DNA of 64,000 bases. It comes from Zygnema cylindricum. Its lineage: Eukaryota; Streptophyta; Zygnematophyceae; Zygnematales; Zygnemataceae. The position numbers and the translations under genes were made by a program. Where the stretch lies: positions 62,001 through 126,000 of the forward strand of contig JBBHKE010003580.1 in NCBI GenBank assembly GCA_037447655.1, in the 5' to 3' direction. The notes under the pieces were generated by a model that worked only from the letters and a program-made list of their open reading frames with translations, had not been told where the DNA came from and searched no databases. Shown here piece after piece: positions 35,401 through 46,186 of the stretch. The stretch's first letter is position 1. Each line of letters starts with the position of its first letter.

Positions 35401-36446
35401 AAGTTCTCCACGCGCTTGATCCCTTTTGTCATAAAAAAAGCCCAGCAACACCGCCCCTCCAAATACATGAGCTTACATTCAGGACCGACCAGAATGTACT
35501 AAAGCTGTTAAGTCCTGGAAAATCCAAAGTTTGTAAGGCACTGTGCAAAACAAAAATGCCTAAGTTGTTAACCTGCCTTCTTAAAAGACGTTTTTATAGA
35601 AGGCGTAAAATTAAAAAGTACACTTCTCAAGGGAATAATGAAATATGTAATTTATCAAGCTTATGGTAAGGAAAAATGGTAATGACAAAATATATGATAT
35701 CCGCGTCACAAGAAGTCAAAAAGTGGATATGGTTAGGTGAGATCAGGTTAAGGTAGGGTTCCTTTAGAGGTTGATACTGGCTAGACGCCAGTAGGCGGCC
35801 CAGGATTAACAACATATAAGGATTTCCTAAATAAAATTAGCTATATAACATATTGAATTTCCAGCGAGAAAAAAAAAAACTGAGTGTACCATCACCTTAA
35901 CAAATTTCAATGGTTTTTTATTAATTCTTCATGGAATATTCTGTCTTCCTGATCCTGTAAATTTGCTACCCCGTTTTAAGAATACAAATGTTTACAATAA
36001 TGTACATATCGACAAAACTGAACTTCTTAAGAATCTCATGAGAAACGAACAGGGTGCGTTGTATTCCTCTTCATCATGATCCAAAGTTGAATGTCATGAG
36101 AACTAAACAACATCACTGTAACAATATCAAATCGTTTTTACATTGCCTTCAGGTGCAGAGAAAATAAAAAATCATTTGAAAACACCATTGTCTTTTTAAA
36201 GACACATTAAAATGCCTTTTAATTTAGGAAAAATACCTTAGAATGGAAAAAAAGAACCAAGGATTGGCAGAATTTTAGATAATGCCGTAACCTTCTTAAC
36301 TATGCTCATCCAAAATATTTTGAAATGAAATCTGTCTTTATCTCCCAGACAAGATACTCAACTTTCAAAAAAGAAACTGAAAGGTCACCTTACCTGACAG
36401 AATTCAAGTTCAAAACAGCTCCATCAAGATTTGGAATTTGAGCCAT
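20427..36446 (-). CDS. VPS33: VPS33 homologue (SM-family subunit of HOPS/CORVET), 22 exons
   Basis: VPS33 is the Sec1/Munc18 protein of the HOPS and CORVET tethering complexes. It binds SNAREs for fusion at late endosomes and vacuoles. Reading the minus strand, I join 22 GT-AG exons: 36446-36394, 35422-35383, 34979-34899, 33899-33702, 33422-33312, 33041-32976, 32226-32119, 31652-31608, 30541-30485, 29977-29883, 29400-29349, 28543-28487, 27900-27838, 27164-27058, 25634-25511, 25247-25166, 24775-24705, 23804-23721, 23044-22987, 22244-22192, 21471-21381, 20516-20427. The product is about 594 aa, the usual plant length. Segments aligning to the family by eye are [14 protein letters not shown] at the start, [95 protein letters not shown] and the final [15 protein letters not shown]. 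All junction phases agree except exon 15 to 16, which is one base out. Introns carry MITEs and minisatellites. Confidence 0.93.
21250..21335. repeat. (CAAA)n simple repeat in a VPS33 intron
   Basis: A run of CAAA units about 85 bp long in the last intron. It is TTTG on the gene strand, just after exon 21. Confidence 0.85.
21503..21603. repeat. (GGA)n simple repeat in a VPS33 intron
   Basis: About 100 bp of GGA/GAA units immediately upstream, on the gene strand, of exon 21 (21,381-21,471). On the minus strand it is a TCC-rich pyrimidine tract close to the 3' splice site. Confidence 0.85.
21862..22082. mobile_element. MITE in VPS33 intron, diverged CACCG family member
   Basis: The left end, GCGCCCATCGTTGTTAGCGT with ATTACACTTATTGGG after it, pairs with the right end TTTAATGGTGATGGGCAGTG. 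The internal TCGCGACTTTTTTTGCC block matches the element at 3,916. Inserted between exons 20 and 21. Confidence 0.65.
24531..24682. repeat. GA-rich simple repeat
   Basis: About 150 bp of GAGAGG/GGGAGA units in the VPS33 intron directly beside exon 17 (24,705-24,775), on the 5' side of the intron. Reading frames through it are low-complexity artefacts. Confidence 0.85.
26120..26455. repeat. Hairpin-array repeat, locus 1 (VPS33 intron 14)
   Basis: Several short inverted repeats follow one another: GTGACCT/AGGTTAC (26,170-26,186, one G-T pair), CTTTTGCC/GGCAAAAG (26,193-26,213), GATCCTTAG/CTAAGGATC (26,217-26,247), GCGCTTC/GAAGCGC (26,284-26,300), and ATAACGCAAACTGG/CCAGTTTGCGTTAT (26,419-26,450) with loop AATA. 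Stems three and four are perfect. Between stems four and five lies an A-rich AAGACAGAAAGTAGAAACAG segment. A related arrangement exists in opposite orientation at about 62,785-63,005. No coding is visible. It may be a structured non-autonomous retroelement. Confidence 0.6.
26728..26896. mobile_element. MITE in VPS33 intron, diverged
   Basis: The left end CACACCGTTCATCGGTACTAG pattern pairs with the right end CTAACAAAGATTTAACTGTG followed by TAGTG, which resembles the right ends at 4,438 and 17,833. AT-rich, about 169 bp, non-coding. Confidence 0.5.
27433..27642. mobile_element. MITE in VPS33 intron 13, CACCG family
   Basis: The left end is TACATCGTGAATCGCTATTA followed by GCGTTAATAACACTAATTCGG. 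The right end is TAATAGGGATCCACAGTGTA. About 210 bp. It lies between exons 14 and 13, and the neighbouring splice sites remain intact. Confidence 0.7.
28682..28907. mobile_element. Foldback MITE with internal GTGCAC..CGACAAGTG stem (VPS33 intron)
   Basis: The outer ends are a diverged AACAAATCGTTATTAGTGTT and ACAACAATTAGCGGTGTAG. Inside, CTTTGTGCACACTTGTCG (left) and CGACAAGTGCGCACGGAGAA (right) form a long imperfect stem, with AACATCTTTTC and GAAAAGATGTT arms outside it. Related copies are at 54,341-54,556 and, partially, about 12,630-12,760. Confidence 0.65.
30551..30717. repeat. GA-rich simple repeat in VPS33 intron
   Basis: Purine-rich GGGAGAGAG/GAGGAG units directly upstream on the gene strand of exon 9 (30,485-30,541), giving a long CT tract near that 3' splice site. 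Confidence 0.8.
31306..31580. repeat. Minisatellite of about 75-bp units, VPS33 intron 8
   Basis: Several diverged tandem units contain CACACATTTTTCCTTTTTAC, TTTTACTGCTTTTAC and a GCCTGGAAATGTTTC/ACCTGGGTACTGTTTC step. The array sits just inside the 5' part of the intron after exon 8. The reading frames across it are repeats, not a gene. Confidence 0.75.
31825..32118. repeat. Minisatellite of about 75-bp units ending at an exon 7 splice donor
   Basis: Four diverged units with the core TTTCAAATATGAAGATAAGG, then GTTCAGAGAGAGATTCCAGA and AATAAAGACTAATATAGG. The last unit runs into the exon 7 donor (gene strand CCTACT|GTAAGT, exon end 32,119). The array thus repeats sequence of the intron start, but the donor itself appears functional only in the terminal unit. 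Confidence 0.75.
32355..32554. mobile_element. MITE in VPS33 intron, CACCG family
   Basis: The left end TACACCGTGAACCATTATTC with GCGTTAATTACACTAATTTGG pairs with the right end GTCACAATTCACGGTGTA. About 200 bp, non-coding, between exons 7 and 6. Confidence 0.7.
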
Positions 36447-36833
36447 CTGAACAGAATGGACGAGCACCGATCCTAGAAAATCAAGACAGTTTTAAGCTAA
36501 GTACAAAAAGTAGGCCATTCCAGCACTGATAAAATGGCTGGCAGTTTAATTGAACAATGCTGGAACCCTAGAGCAGAAAGGAAAAAGAAGGAGTGTTAAC
36601 TCGGTCATACAAGATGAAGTTTACTTTCCAAAACTGTCAATTCCAAAGAAGTTGGCCTGCAAATATTAAAAGTTTAAACATTAAAGTTTCATCATGAAAA
36701 TGATGGATGACGATGACCATAAATTCGTCAGCGGATGGACATTTCAGGTGAACATTTCATTCATGTGTGGATTCACGGTTAACCGACAAACTTTTCGCGG
36801 GGGCCCTTTTCTTTCTTTGGCCGTACAGACAGA

Positions 36834-37399
36834 CTACACCGCCAATCGCTATTAGCGTAGAAGTTTCTTTAGCGTATATGAATAATTACCGTGGTTTACG
36901 CTAATTAAGAATTTGAAAATTTTGAAAAAAAATATACATTCTAATTGTTTAATAATTCTAATTTGGGTCTTTGAAAAAAATAAATATCGGTCGCAAATAG
37001 GCTTACACTAATATAGGTATTGGTACAAAATGTGGCAAATCGTACATTGATCGTACGTTCACACTGTCGAAACGTGGTTGCTGGACAAATATGTGCGAAC
37101 GTGATATTTGACAACCCGATTATATCCCCTTTTTAGAGCGCGCACATTCTCATGCGTCCGCGGTTACTAAAACTAATTAATTATACTTTTTCACTTAAAA
37201 AGGTACAATTTTATACGGTATGACAGTGCCCGTACACCACACTAATTAAATGATGAGGTACTTTCGTTTTGTACGGTACTAAAATATTAACCCTAAATAG
37301 AGTAAAGAAAAGAATAGAATGAACTACGCTATTGGAGAATAAAAAAAAAAAAGCGGGACGGAATTAGCGTACACTACGCTAATAGCGATTGGCGGTGTA
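36834..37399. mobile_element. MITE E1 (566 bp), CACCG family, intergenic
   Basis: The outer ends are TACACCGCCAATCGCTATTA and its reverse complement. The right part matches the 220-bp subfamily in inverted orientation. The interior is longer (CGCGCACATTC.., poly-A) and non-coding. Adjacent E2 begins 16 bp further on. Confidence 0.75.
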
Positions 37400-37415
37400 C
37401 ACTACACCGCTACTG

Positions 37416-37628
37416 TACACCGCCAATCGCTATTAGCGTAGTGTACGCTAATTCCGTCCCGCTTTTTTTATTCTCAAATAGAATTATCCACACTATTTAA
37501 AAAAACCCTAATTCCTAATTAGAATAAACGATTTCGTTGAAAATTTCCAAATTCTCAATTAGCGTAAATGACGGTAATTGTTCCTACACACTAAAGAAAC
37601 CTTTACGCGAATAACGATTCACGGTGTA
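37416..37628. mobile_element. MITE E2 (213 bp), CACCG family, intergenic
   Basis: Starts TACACCGCCAATCGCTATTA and ends CGAATAACGATTCACGGTGTA. The interior GTCCCGC-poly-T and ATTCCTAATTAGA blocks match the copies at 4,512 and 17,904. It sits upstream of the condensin-type gene and of the divergent VPS33 gene. Confidence 0.8.
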
Positions 37629-38134
37629 CCGTATCCAAGTTCCAAAGTTTGTCCAAAACGAAAGCCGGCAAAGCCGGAATGCGTCGGCGGTTCTAATTTG
37701 GCGAATATTGTATGGAGCTATCGACCCGGCTGAAGATTGTTAAGAACCGGCGACCTTAGTATAAGGGGTGCATACAGAGTGATACATTACTTTGAGAACT
37801 TTGATGAAGCGAAGAGCGGCCATTCTAATGTGCTCTGATATTTGAGTTGTGAAGTATTTGGGGTATATAAGACCATATTGCATTCAAGTAAACAAGATTT
37901 AACTTTCTCCGATAGGGATCTATAAACAATGTTAAGGGATAAGGTTGAACCACGACGTCCATTTCGACTGCTTCTGGTATTCGAGGTGAGACTGTTGAAT
38001 TTCAATTTCCAACAAATAGTTAAATTCCGATGGAATTGCTGCAATTACCCTCAGACCAATACTTTAACAATGCTTGAAGTCCAATGTGTTCTGATTAATG
38101 TGGTCTAAAGTGGATTCAACAGAGCAGTTTTCAG

Positions 38135-41100
38135 TTGTCTGCCACAGGAGCTTGAACAGCCAAAAGGAGGCAGTCTCCCCATTGTGCAGTTGCCAGAAGC
38201 CCGGAGTATTGGTGACGCCTTTTCAGCCTTACGAGCTTTCCTGCACGGGGTATGTACCATAAGATATCCAGTTTTTTTCAGTGGTATGAACCTCCTTTGG
38301 TGTATGCAATGCCGAAATGCCTGGATGCCTCCAATCGCGATAATTAAGTTTAACTTTCATCATTAGCGTTCTGTACATTTTATGTTCAACAAGAGCCTTG
38401 CCAAGTCAATATGAAAAGGAAGAAATTTTATGGTCCAAAGGTATTGCAATAACTCTGTCGCTAAATAATATGACTTCGTGTTTATACATGAAATTATATC
38501 ATCTTGTCAATGTTAGACATGTGTTAGTATTACTTTAAATGTTGTCTATCAAACGAATGGAGTTAAAGCTAATATATGGTGTTCTATGTTTTTAGAAGAG
38601 CGGAGACAATTCAGGACAGGAAAGCATATGTCTGGGTTTCAACTTCATCCAAGCTGCGTATTATGTTCTCAAAGCCATCAAGTCCGGAAAGGAACAAGCT
38701 GACTGTATACCATCTTTTATGTTAGCTCTTGTTCACAAGGTAACCTTTCTGAACTCTTCATAGCAGCTTCTGTAACTGGCAATTGTGAAAAAGCTTGTTC
38801 TTGGAATGAATACTCGATTCATTCTCTTCTACAAGGCAATGCTGGTATGGATGCAGGGTAGGGATGCTTTGAATGGAGCAACTTCTAATCTGTGTTCGGA
38901 TTTAAGAGAAAGCAGGAAAGAGAGTAAGTGCTACTGTAGTATGATACGGGTAGTGTGTGAACCCGTCATAGATTATGCCCTTCATGTAAAATATGCGAGC
39001 GTTGCAATTTACATGTACAATGCAGCACATTTGAATTGGTGAAATGCAGCATTGTTTCAGCATCAGTTTCCACGTACAGTTATGTAGTAGCTCATTTGTT
39101 AAAATAGCAGAAGCATTGATTTTTTTTACTATTGGTGTTGGATGAGCATCTTAATGTATACTCGTCTTCTTACATTGCAGGCCTTCGAATTAGCATTTTT
39201 TTTCTGTGCCATACTTTTCAAATACTGGACCATTTGACAGAGTCGAGGCAAAAATCAACAAGAAAAAAGTATCCGCCCTCACAATGGCTAGGTAGTTTAC
39301 GTTCCATCATCTATTTTAGCCAGACTTCTTCGGTAACCAGGGTTCACTCAAGAGGACATCTACAGGACACCTGGATACAAATTGGTTATTTGCGTCTATA
39401 TCATTGTTAGATATAATAGTTGTATGCTTTTAGCGAGTTGCAGGAATGGCATCATTCACACGTCACTAACGACATTTTATGGTTTACTCCAGACTCCAGA
39501 GCACAGGCAATGCTCTTTCTCAACAGCATCGTGAAGTCCCTACATAAAGCATTCGATCATCCGCAAGATCTGAAAGTGGGACGTGAATTGATTCTTTCAA
39601 CGGCGTTGAACTGTCTCATCCACCAAAAATTGGTGAGTAAACACATAGACAATGCGACACATGTGCTGTAAAACCAGATACTAGGTGGTGTTAGGTAATA
39701 TATCCATTTATGGACATTCCCTGGAATCGTTTGAGGAAGAGTTTCTGGTTCCTGTTGGTTGCAAACTTTCTCTCCCTGATTGTTTACTGCAAGTATATCT
39801 GTATTCAATGTAAGTGGAAACTGAAACAAAAAGCTGCTTTTGGCATTTTTATTTAGAAAAAAACGACAGGTGCAAGTGACATGTTGCAAATTGAAGAATT
39901 CAACATCGGTGTTTCAAGGACTATTCTACTAATAATTGCCAGGGTGCACACAACTAAAGTAACATTGTTTACTGCTGCAGGCAGATCGAGGAGCACAGTT
40001 CCTTAGGCTGTTCGACACAATCCGTACAGCCATTCAAGGAGTGTTTGCATTTACTATCATAAATATTCCTGGAACTGGGAATAACTTTCTCAATGTGCTC
40101 CGTAGTGTGTGGACAGAACGAAGACAACTTATTCCTTTCATGGTATGGAAGAACTTTATCAATGGATTGTTGGCCATGAATTGGAAAGAGCTGGCCAGGA
40201 ATAATTGATTGTTTCAAGAATCGAACTCTTCGTGTGCATGACCAGTCACTCGGATAATCAAACTGTCAGTGTGCAATATCATTTTTCCATATTCCTACTG
40301 TTTGGATTAACTTTAGTATTTTCCAGCAAGCCGTTACGCAGATGCGTACAACTAGCAATAGTTTCAAGTTGTAAGTACAGAACTGAAAATTCACTACCAC
40401 TGCTGGTCTGCTTACATAATGATGGGACAGGCAGACCTTATTGGACAAATCATGGAGGAGGCAACACCCATTGGAGTGTCTATACTAGTGGGACGCTAAC
40501 TTTTATTCAAACACTCTGCATTTTAATCAGCATTGCCAAGAAGATGTGGATTTCTGACAGCTTTTATTGAAATTGCATGGTTTTTTTTTTTGGTAGCTTA
40601 AAATTACCATTGAGTATGACGTTCATTTGGGTTGCCATTACAGTCAATGATTGTGAAGAGGATCGTTGATTCTGTCTCACAAGAAAAATTTTCTGGACCT
40701 GCGTTCGATGAACTTGGTAAGAGAAGTAAGCCTTTGTTTTCAAGTCTGATGAAGTGCCAATTAGACAGGCCGTTTAATTTTAATCTGGAGCATTAGTACC
40801 AAAAGCCTTTCTGACTATCAGATGTTCTCTACTTTTTTATTTATTTTTTCTTTTTGTAGAAGCTTCAATGACGTTGCTGGCAGATTTCGCTTCCCGAAAA
40901 GATCCTTGGCTGATTGGAGGACTCTACTTTGGTGCACACCAAAATCTCACCACAGTACAGTAGCTATTGTTCTGCTAGAAAACAGAATTATATATAAGTA
41001 ATATAATAAGTAATGTATGAATAAGTTTTCTTTTGCGCTAAGTAATTGCATGATAGGAGGTACAAAGTCATAAAACAACGCTTGTACTTGGTGCAGTTAT

Positions 41101-44066
41101 GGCCTGACTATTAAGCTTTCAATTAAGTTGAAGGCGTCAATGCAGACATGCAGGCAGTTGGAGATGCGCAGCAGGGGCAACAGTTCAGTTTTTTTTCAGT
41201 AAAATAAAACATTTTTCTTCCTACCTTTCTTGCAGGACGTCTCTTGCCTGTGCTTCGGTGTGAAAAACCGGCCATAAGGAAACTTTATGCTGAAATTGCA
41301 GGAAGTATTCTTTGCCAGGAGAGAGGGCTTCAAGAGAAGGAAGTTTCTTCTTTGATCAAGATACATGTCTGTCTGCTGCAAGATAAAGATGCAGGCTGTC
41401 GGACAAAAGTCCTATCTAATTTTCTGACTTGTTCAAAGTCATTTCTCTTGTGCATCGAGTCTGATGTTAACTTCTTACTTTTGAGCCTAGCCAACCTTAT
41501 TTTGGACACAAGCAAAATGGTTCGTCTCAAAGCTTTGCAGGTTTTTAAAGAAACTATTCTCACTTTCAACTCTTCTCTGTCAAACATGTTGAGAGATGCT
41601 GCTGCAAGTGCCTTGCAAGAAAGAATTGCACCACTTCTTTGCAAAATGATGGCTATTAGTCCAGACTCAACTGTCCATTGCGAGGACACCATTAAGGCTG
41701 TCGGGACTCTGCTTTGTTCCAAAGAATTTCAAGCGAAAGGCATCCCTAATCATATCTGCGAGATCCTGGGAAGTTCTCTTAGTAAGACTGCCAAGCCAAT
41801 CGTTCGGAAAGTCCTCATGTTTCACCTTTCAACGTACACTGATTGGTGCGGGATTCTTATTGGCAAGTCCTCAAGTTTCATTGACAGAGTTAAAAATTTT
41901 ATCCATGATGACATGGAAGATTCCGAAATTGATTTCACACAATTAAGCTGCAAAATGCTGAAACGTGCTTCCACTACTTTACAAGTTCCATGGACAAGCG
42001 AAAAACACTCTCAAGAAGGTGCGTGTATAGCTATCTGTGTGTTTACTAGCTCCTCGGCCTACAGTTCAGCTGTGAGCAGTAAAGAGATAGTCACACGTAT
42101 CATATTATTCGTGAAGGCATGCGCTATGGAGTACATGAAGGCAAAAGAAGAGCAAGCTGATATCTCTCGTGCAGCAACTTCATTGAGCTGGGGTCTCAAG
42201 GTAAGAACCTTTCTAACCTATTTTGCACATATAAAAGAGTTCTGCCCAATTTCGCAAACTTACAAAAGCCAATAGCTGGACATTTATGATTTCATGAATG
42301 ACTTGATGTCGGGTATCCTCGGTTCTAGGAGCTTTTTGTTCTTCTAATTACATTTTAGAAAAGTAATGGCTTCTCGAGCAAGTACGGAGACTCGCCAAAA
42401 TGTTTTTGCTGCTTAGACACTCCCCTGTTTTTCGAATTCATATGTCCAAATTGATGCACTTACATATAACAGTAATTTGTCCATTTACAGGCCCTTGCGG
42501 TAACCCTGACTTCCTGTCCAGAACCCCATGTTCCGGAAGGAGAGCAATTTGTCCGAGAGCAGTTAGAATTTCTAATGCCGGACTTTCATGAGGAGGCCAT
42601 CGAATTGCTTTTTAGTTTGCAAGATCCAGTGAAAACTGCAGTGCAATTGCTACACCATTATGAGGAGGACATCGGGGTATTGCAGAGGCATCAACCTTTG
42701 AAGTTAGTTCATGAGTACATCCAGTTTGTTGGTGACACATCTCGGATATACAGCCTTCTGTGTGACTCCTTATTGAAGCGCCTAAAAATTCTCCACAGGG
42801 AAGAAGAGACTGGCATTGAACCCGAAGGTTTTGACTACATGCAGCTTGAAGATCAGCGTTCAAGAGAGGAAGGTAAGGTCAGGCAAAAAATTGCGGAAAC
42901 AGCAGATCACCAGGGTTTGGGCTTCTGGCTACAGTCATCCAAAACAATTATACAAACATGTTTTAGACTTAGTATTGAGCCTTACACGTCCTTTCCCTAC
43001 AGACTTCTAACACCACTGCACGTGTTGACTCGTTGCGGCACGAGCAGAAGCCAAACTGCAATTCTCCAACCTCTTTCTTGATGGAGATTCTATACCAGGA
43101 TGTTACGTCCCTTTCTTGGCCGGACTGGCCTCTTCTGAAGAAGCACCACTCTGCTTACGAGTTTCATCTCTACGAGGTTTGGGGAAGTTTTTTCTCCTTT
43201 CCTGTGACCTTGCTAAGAGGTATCAGAACCTGCTGAGAAATACTTTGCAAGCTTCTCAACCGACTCTAAGGATGGCATCTTTGGATGTCACAGCTCAGTT
43301 AATTACAAATTTTCCCAATTTTTTCAGCTCTCCTTCAGAGATGCTTTTCGACTATATCGAGGACCCAGTACTCAAGAAACCCATATATTCTGTATACACC
43401 AATTTGCTTCTCCAGCGACGACTGAAGGTGCACACACTACTTCGGCCCATACTAGTGGGTCTCTTTGATTCTCAAATAAAAGATCTCATGGTGTACCTTT
43501 TGAGACGCCTATTAGCAAGTGCAGGAAAAGGTCGGCCACAGTTAATTCTCGATGTATACAAGGAAGCAAAGGCCAATGAAAAACAGATATTAGTGCCCAT
43601 TCTTGTGGAGGGACTTCTAGAAGCGAAAGATTTCCAAAACGAAGAATTGGTGAGCTCCGTGCTTCAACTTTTCATTCTCGGTCAGACAGAGACATCTGCT
43701 TTTCTGTCCTTCTTGATTCCATCTGCAAGGGCACTCGGAAAGCTAGATGCAGCATTAGAAGCCCAACCACCGAAGATTCATTTCGATGAAAGTCCTCAAA
43801 CAATTGAAAACGTCATCCAATTCGTGGCTAATAGCAAAAGGCAGAGTGGAACTCAAGCAGAAAAGGAACTCGTAAAGAGGCTCATGGATAGACTGGTAAA
43901 CAAAAACTTGCGGAAAAAACGCCGGAAAGCATCAGATGAAGATTCTGGCATTATACAACAAACTACGGCATTCTCGTCACTGGAGGAATATGAGAAGGCT
44001 ATCAGACAGTTCAGGCAAACTGAGTCTACTGCCGTGATTACAGACTTATTCAAGGATGAAGTATGA
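38135..44066 (+). CDS. CAP-D3: Condensin HEAT-repeat subunit, Cnd1 family, probably CAP-D3 (5' end incomplete)
   Basis: This is a non-SMC HEAT subunit that would act with SMC2/SMC4 in chromosome compaction. Exons with consistent phases: ~38135-38249, 38596-38739, ~39444-39632, 39981-40142, ~40431-40487, 40644-40716, 40860-40931, 41236-42200, 42491-42872, 43048-44066 (stop). At least one exon near 39.2 kb, possibly one near 40.33 kb, and the start codon are unresolved. More than 1,000 aa are visible. Evidence for D3: FIQAAYYVLKAIKSGKEQAD; EEATPIGVSILSMIVKRIVD and the following LLADFA..WLIGGLYFGRLL; ILDTSKMVRLKALQVFKET; and the Cnd1-type C-terminal block LRGLGKFFLLSCDLAKRYQN with HEAT-like helices after it. 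The C-terminus is basic (NKNLRKKRRK) and then acidic. I compared with remembered CAP-D3 and CAP-D2 proteins; D3 fits the N-terminal half better, but similarity is modest. The last three exons (965, 382 and 1,019 bp) are far larger than those of the neighbouring VPS33. Confidence 0.65.
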
Positions 44067-44286
44067 TCGGCCTGACTATTGCCAAATATGTCTCTTACAG
44101 TTGTAGAAAATTGAATGTTATTCAATCGGCCATAATGCGAAAGATACAGAGATCACCAAACAGTTTTTGAAAATGTGAGGTGACATCATTGTCAAACTCA
44201 TTCTCTTCAAAATAGGAGCATAAACAATTAAACACACTATCAGACAGCTCATACAAAAGGAATCCTTCGAAGTGGTTTTGGGCTTA

Positions 44287-44412
44287 AAGGATGAAATACG
44301 ATTGGTAAAGGATTAAATACGATTGGTATAGGATGAAATACGATTGGTAAAGGATGAACAAATTGGTGGAGGATGAAGCATTTTGGTAGAGGATGAAGTA
44401 TAATTGGTATAG
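44287..44412. repeat. Minisatellite of about 22-bp units downstream of the condensin-type gene
   Basis: About six units of AAAGGATGAAATACGATTGG with TA between them, the later ones diverged (GGTAGAGGATGAAG). It begins about 220 bp after the stop codon and may lie in the 3' UTR. Confidence 0.85.
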
Positions 44413-45904
44413 CCAGCTTATAAGGAAGGTTCTTCGACTGCCGGGGCTACCGTCTCGCCCACATTTTCAGCAAAAGCTGAACATTGCGCATTTACCAATA
44501 ATTGGAGTGAACCCAAAGGAACAATTTTTGAAATCTGATTGACATCATCGGCAAAGTTATGGCAAAATTCGCATGGAGGGGTACCAACTACATTTTTATC
44601 CGGTGACGGTCCACTAATTGTTGTAGTCAGCGGTATGGTTTTACACTTTTTAACTTACTCGTTTAAGTTTGCAATTTCAGGATTAAGGTTTTTTGTAAAA
44701 GTGACAAATTTCGAAGTTTTCTCATTGGTGATGGGAATATGTTTGGGCAAGTTTTGTTAACGCTTTTGTTATTTGTTTCATTGCTAGGCTTGTCGGGAGT
44801 TCCGTTGTGTTCCCCAAATTTGTTGTGCCTGTAAGAAAGGTGTTGTGATGACCAGATGTGGTGGACTGGCAGAGGGGGATAGAGGAAGTAATAGGGATGA
44901 GGGAACAGTGATGGGCAAATGAGCTTAAATGCATTATGTATATCCATTCAAATTTTAAATTTAGGTTTTTGTAAGCACCAAAGAAATCTATCAATGATTT
45001 GGAGATGGCCAAAATTGGTTTTCAATTCACAATTTTGAATCAGCATATTTAAAAAAACTCGGAGAAAAAAAGGGAACAAATGTAACCTCATTAATAAATC
45101 TGATGAGCTCAAAGAAAAAGTTGTAGCATACAGCCCACAAGTTGGATTTTTTGAGGCATAGAATGGTGAACCTCACATTATGTAAAAAGGGAGGAGTGAG
45201 GAGACGAGAAAAGAAAACACAATGTGGGGAGAGGAGAAAGGAAAGAAGCGGGATTGGGGACGAGACCACAATAAAATAAATTAAGCTTTGCAAAGCAGTT
45301 ATAACATCACACTCTTTGTAGATTTCAACTAAGCTTGGCCTTTGGGAGTATTTACAAAAATAGTTCTTTTTTTACCCAAATTTCTACATAATATTTTTTT
45401 CCTGCATAATACAGTAGATACACAATCTGGCAATGTAAAAATCAATTGTGGAACATACTCAAAAAGCTGAAATAGATAATAAACAAAAGTTGAGCAATAA
45501 TTAAACAGGAAACCTAGGGACTAGAATGTATAGAAATTTGAGTCGAAGTTTCTGCGATAGGCCTTCTAAATCACTCACCATTTGGGCCATCTCCTAACTT
45601 AATTTACTCTGATGGTGAGAATTCGGGAATCAAAAACACGTTCCTTCGGCAACGTGGACTGTGATCCATAAAAATCTAATTCAAGAGTCAAAAATTAGGA
45701 AGTCCCATTGAGAAATCCTCGTCAAAACTCTTTTCGTGATCTAAATGAAAACCTTTACGAAGATTGGAGTAGTTTGATGATAAAGGTGGGAATAGCATAT
45801 TTTTGACTTTGACTTCGATGTCTATTTTGATGTCAATTTTAATTTTGATGTTGATTTTAATGTCGATGTTGATCTCCCCATCATTGCTCACCCTCCATTG
45901 ACCC
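44413..45904. other. Intergenic, no gene recognised
   Basis: About 1.5 kb between the condensin-type gene and the SGNH-type gene. Reading frames up to 96 codons exist on both strands, but they lack recognisable motifs and look like chance frames in AT-rich DNA. Around 45,805-45,880 there is a TTTTGATGT/TTGATGTTGATTTTAATG short-period repeat. Confidence 0.5.
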
Positions 45905-46175
45905 CAATGCCATGTGCATTTGAAATGCAAAACGCCAAATGCCAAAATGCCAAACAGTCAAATGTCAAAATGTAATGTCCAAATGACTAATGGAATGTCC
46001 AATGTCAAAATGTCAAATGTCAAATGTCAATGTCCAATATCCTATGTGGAATGCGGAATGTAAAATATGAAACGTCCATTCTCCAAAGTCCAATGTCCAG
46101 TCACCAATTTCCAAATGTCCAATGTCCAATGACAAATGTGCAATGTGCAATGTCTAATGTGAAATATGAAACGGC
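45905..46175. repeat. Degenerate AATGTC(A/C) minisatellite beside the SGNH-type gene
   Basis: About 270 bp of degenerate 6-8-bp units such as CAAATGTCAAATGTCAATGT and CCAATGTCCAATGACAAATG. It ends some 10 bp short of the SGNH ORF stop codon, so it lies in, or begins, that gene's 3' UTR. Confidence 0.85.
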
Positions 46176-46186
46176 AACATCGGAAG

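Larger units (their letters stand above)
36447..38127. promoter_or_regulatory. Intergenic region between divergent VPS33 and condensin-type genes
   Basis: About 1.7 kb between the VPS33 start codon (minus) and the first recognised exon of the plus-strand gene. It must contain the VPS33 5' UTR and promoter, and probably the unfound first exon(s) of the other gene. The middle is occupied by MITEs E1 and E2. I cannot point to core promoter elements with confidence. Confidence 0.4.

Noticed and set aside
39181-39410. Possible extra condensin-type exon reading LDHLTESRQKSTRKKYPPSQ
   Set aside because: It lies after a good 3' splice site and could match the basic linker of CAP-D3, but no pair of donor and phase joins it to exons on both sides, so it is not included.
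40327-40370. Possible small exon QAVTQMRTTSNSFKL between condensin-type exons
   Set aside because: Acceptor and donor look good, but the outgoing phase does not fit the following recognised exon.
45027-45293. Hydrophobic minus-strand frame downstream of the SGNH ORF, considered as Cas1p membrane part
   Set aside because: It is too short, has no family motifs, and is separated by a minisatellite without a convincing splice link.
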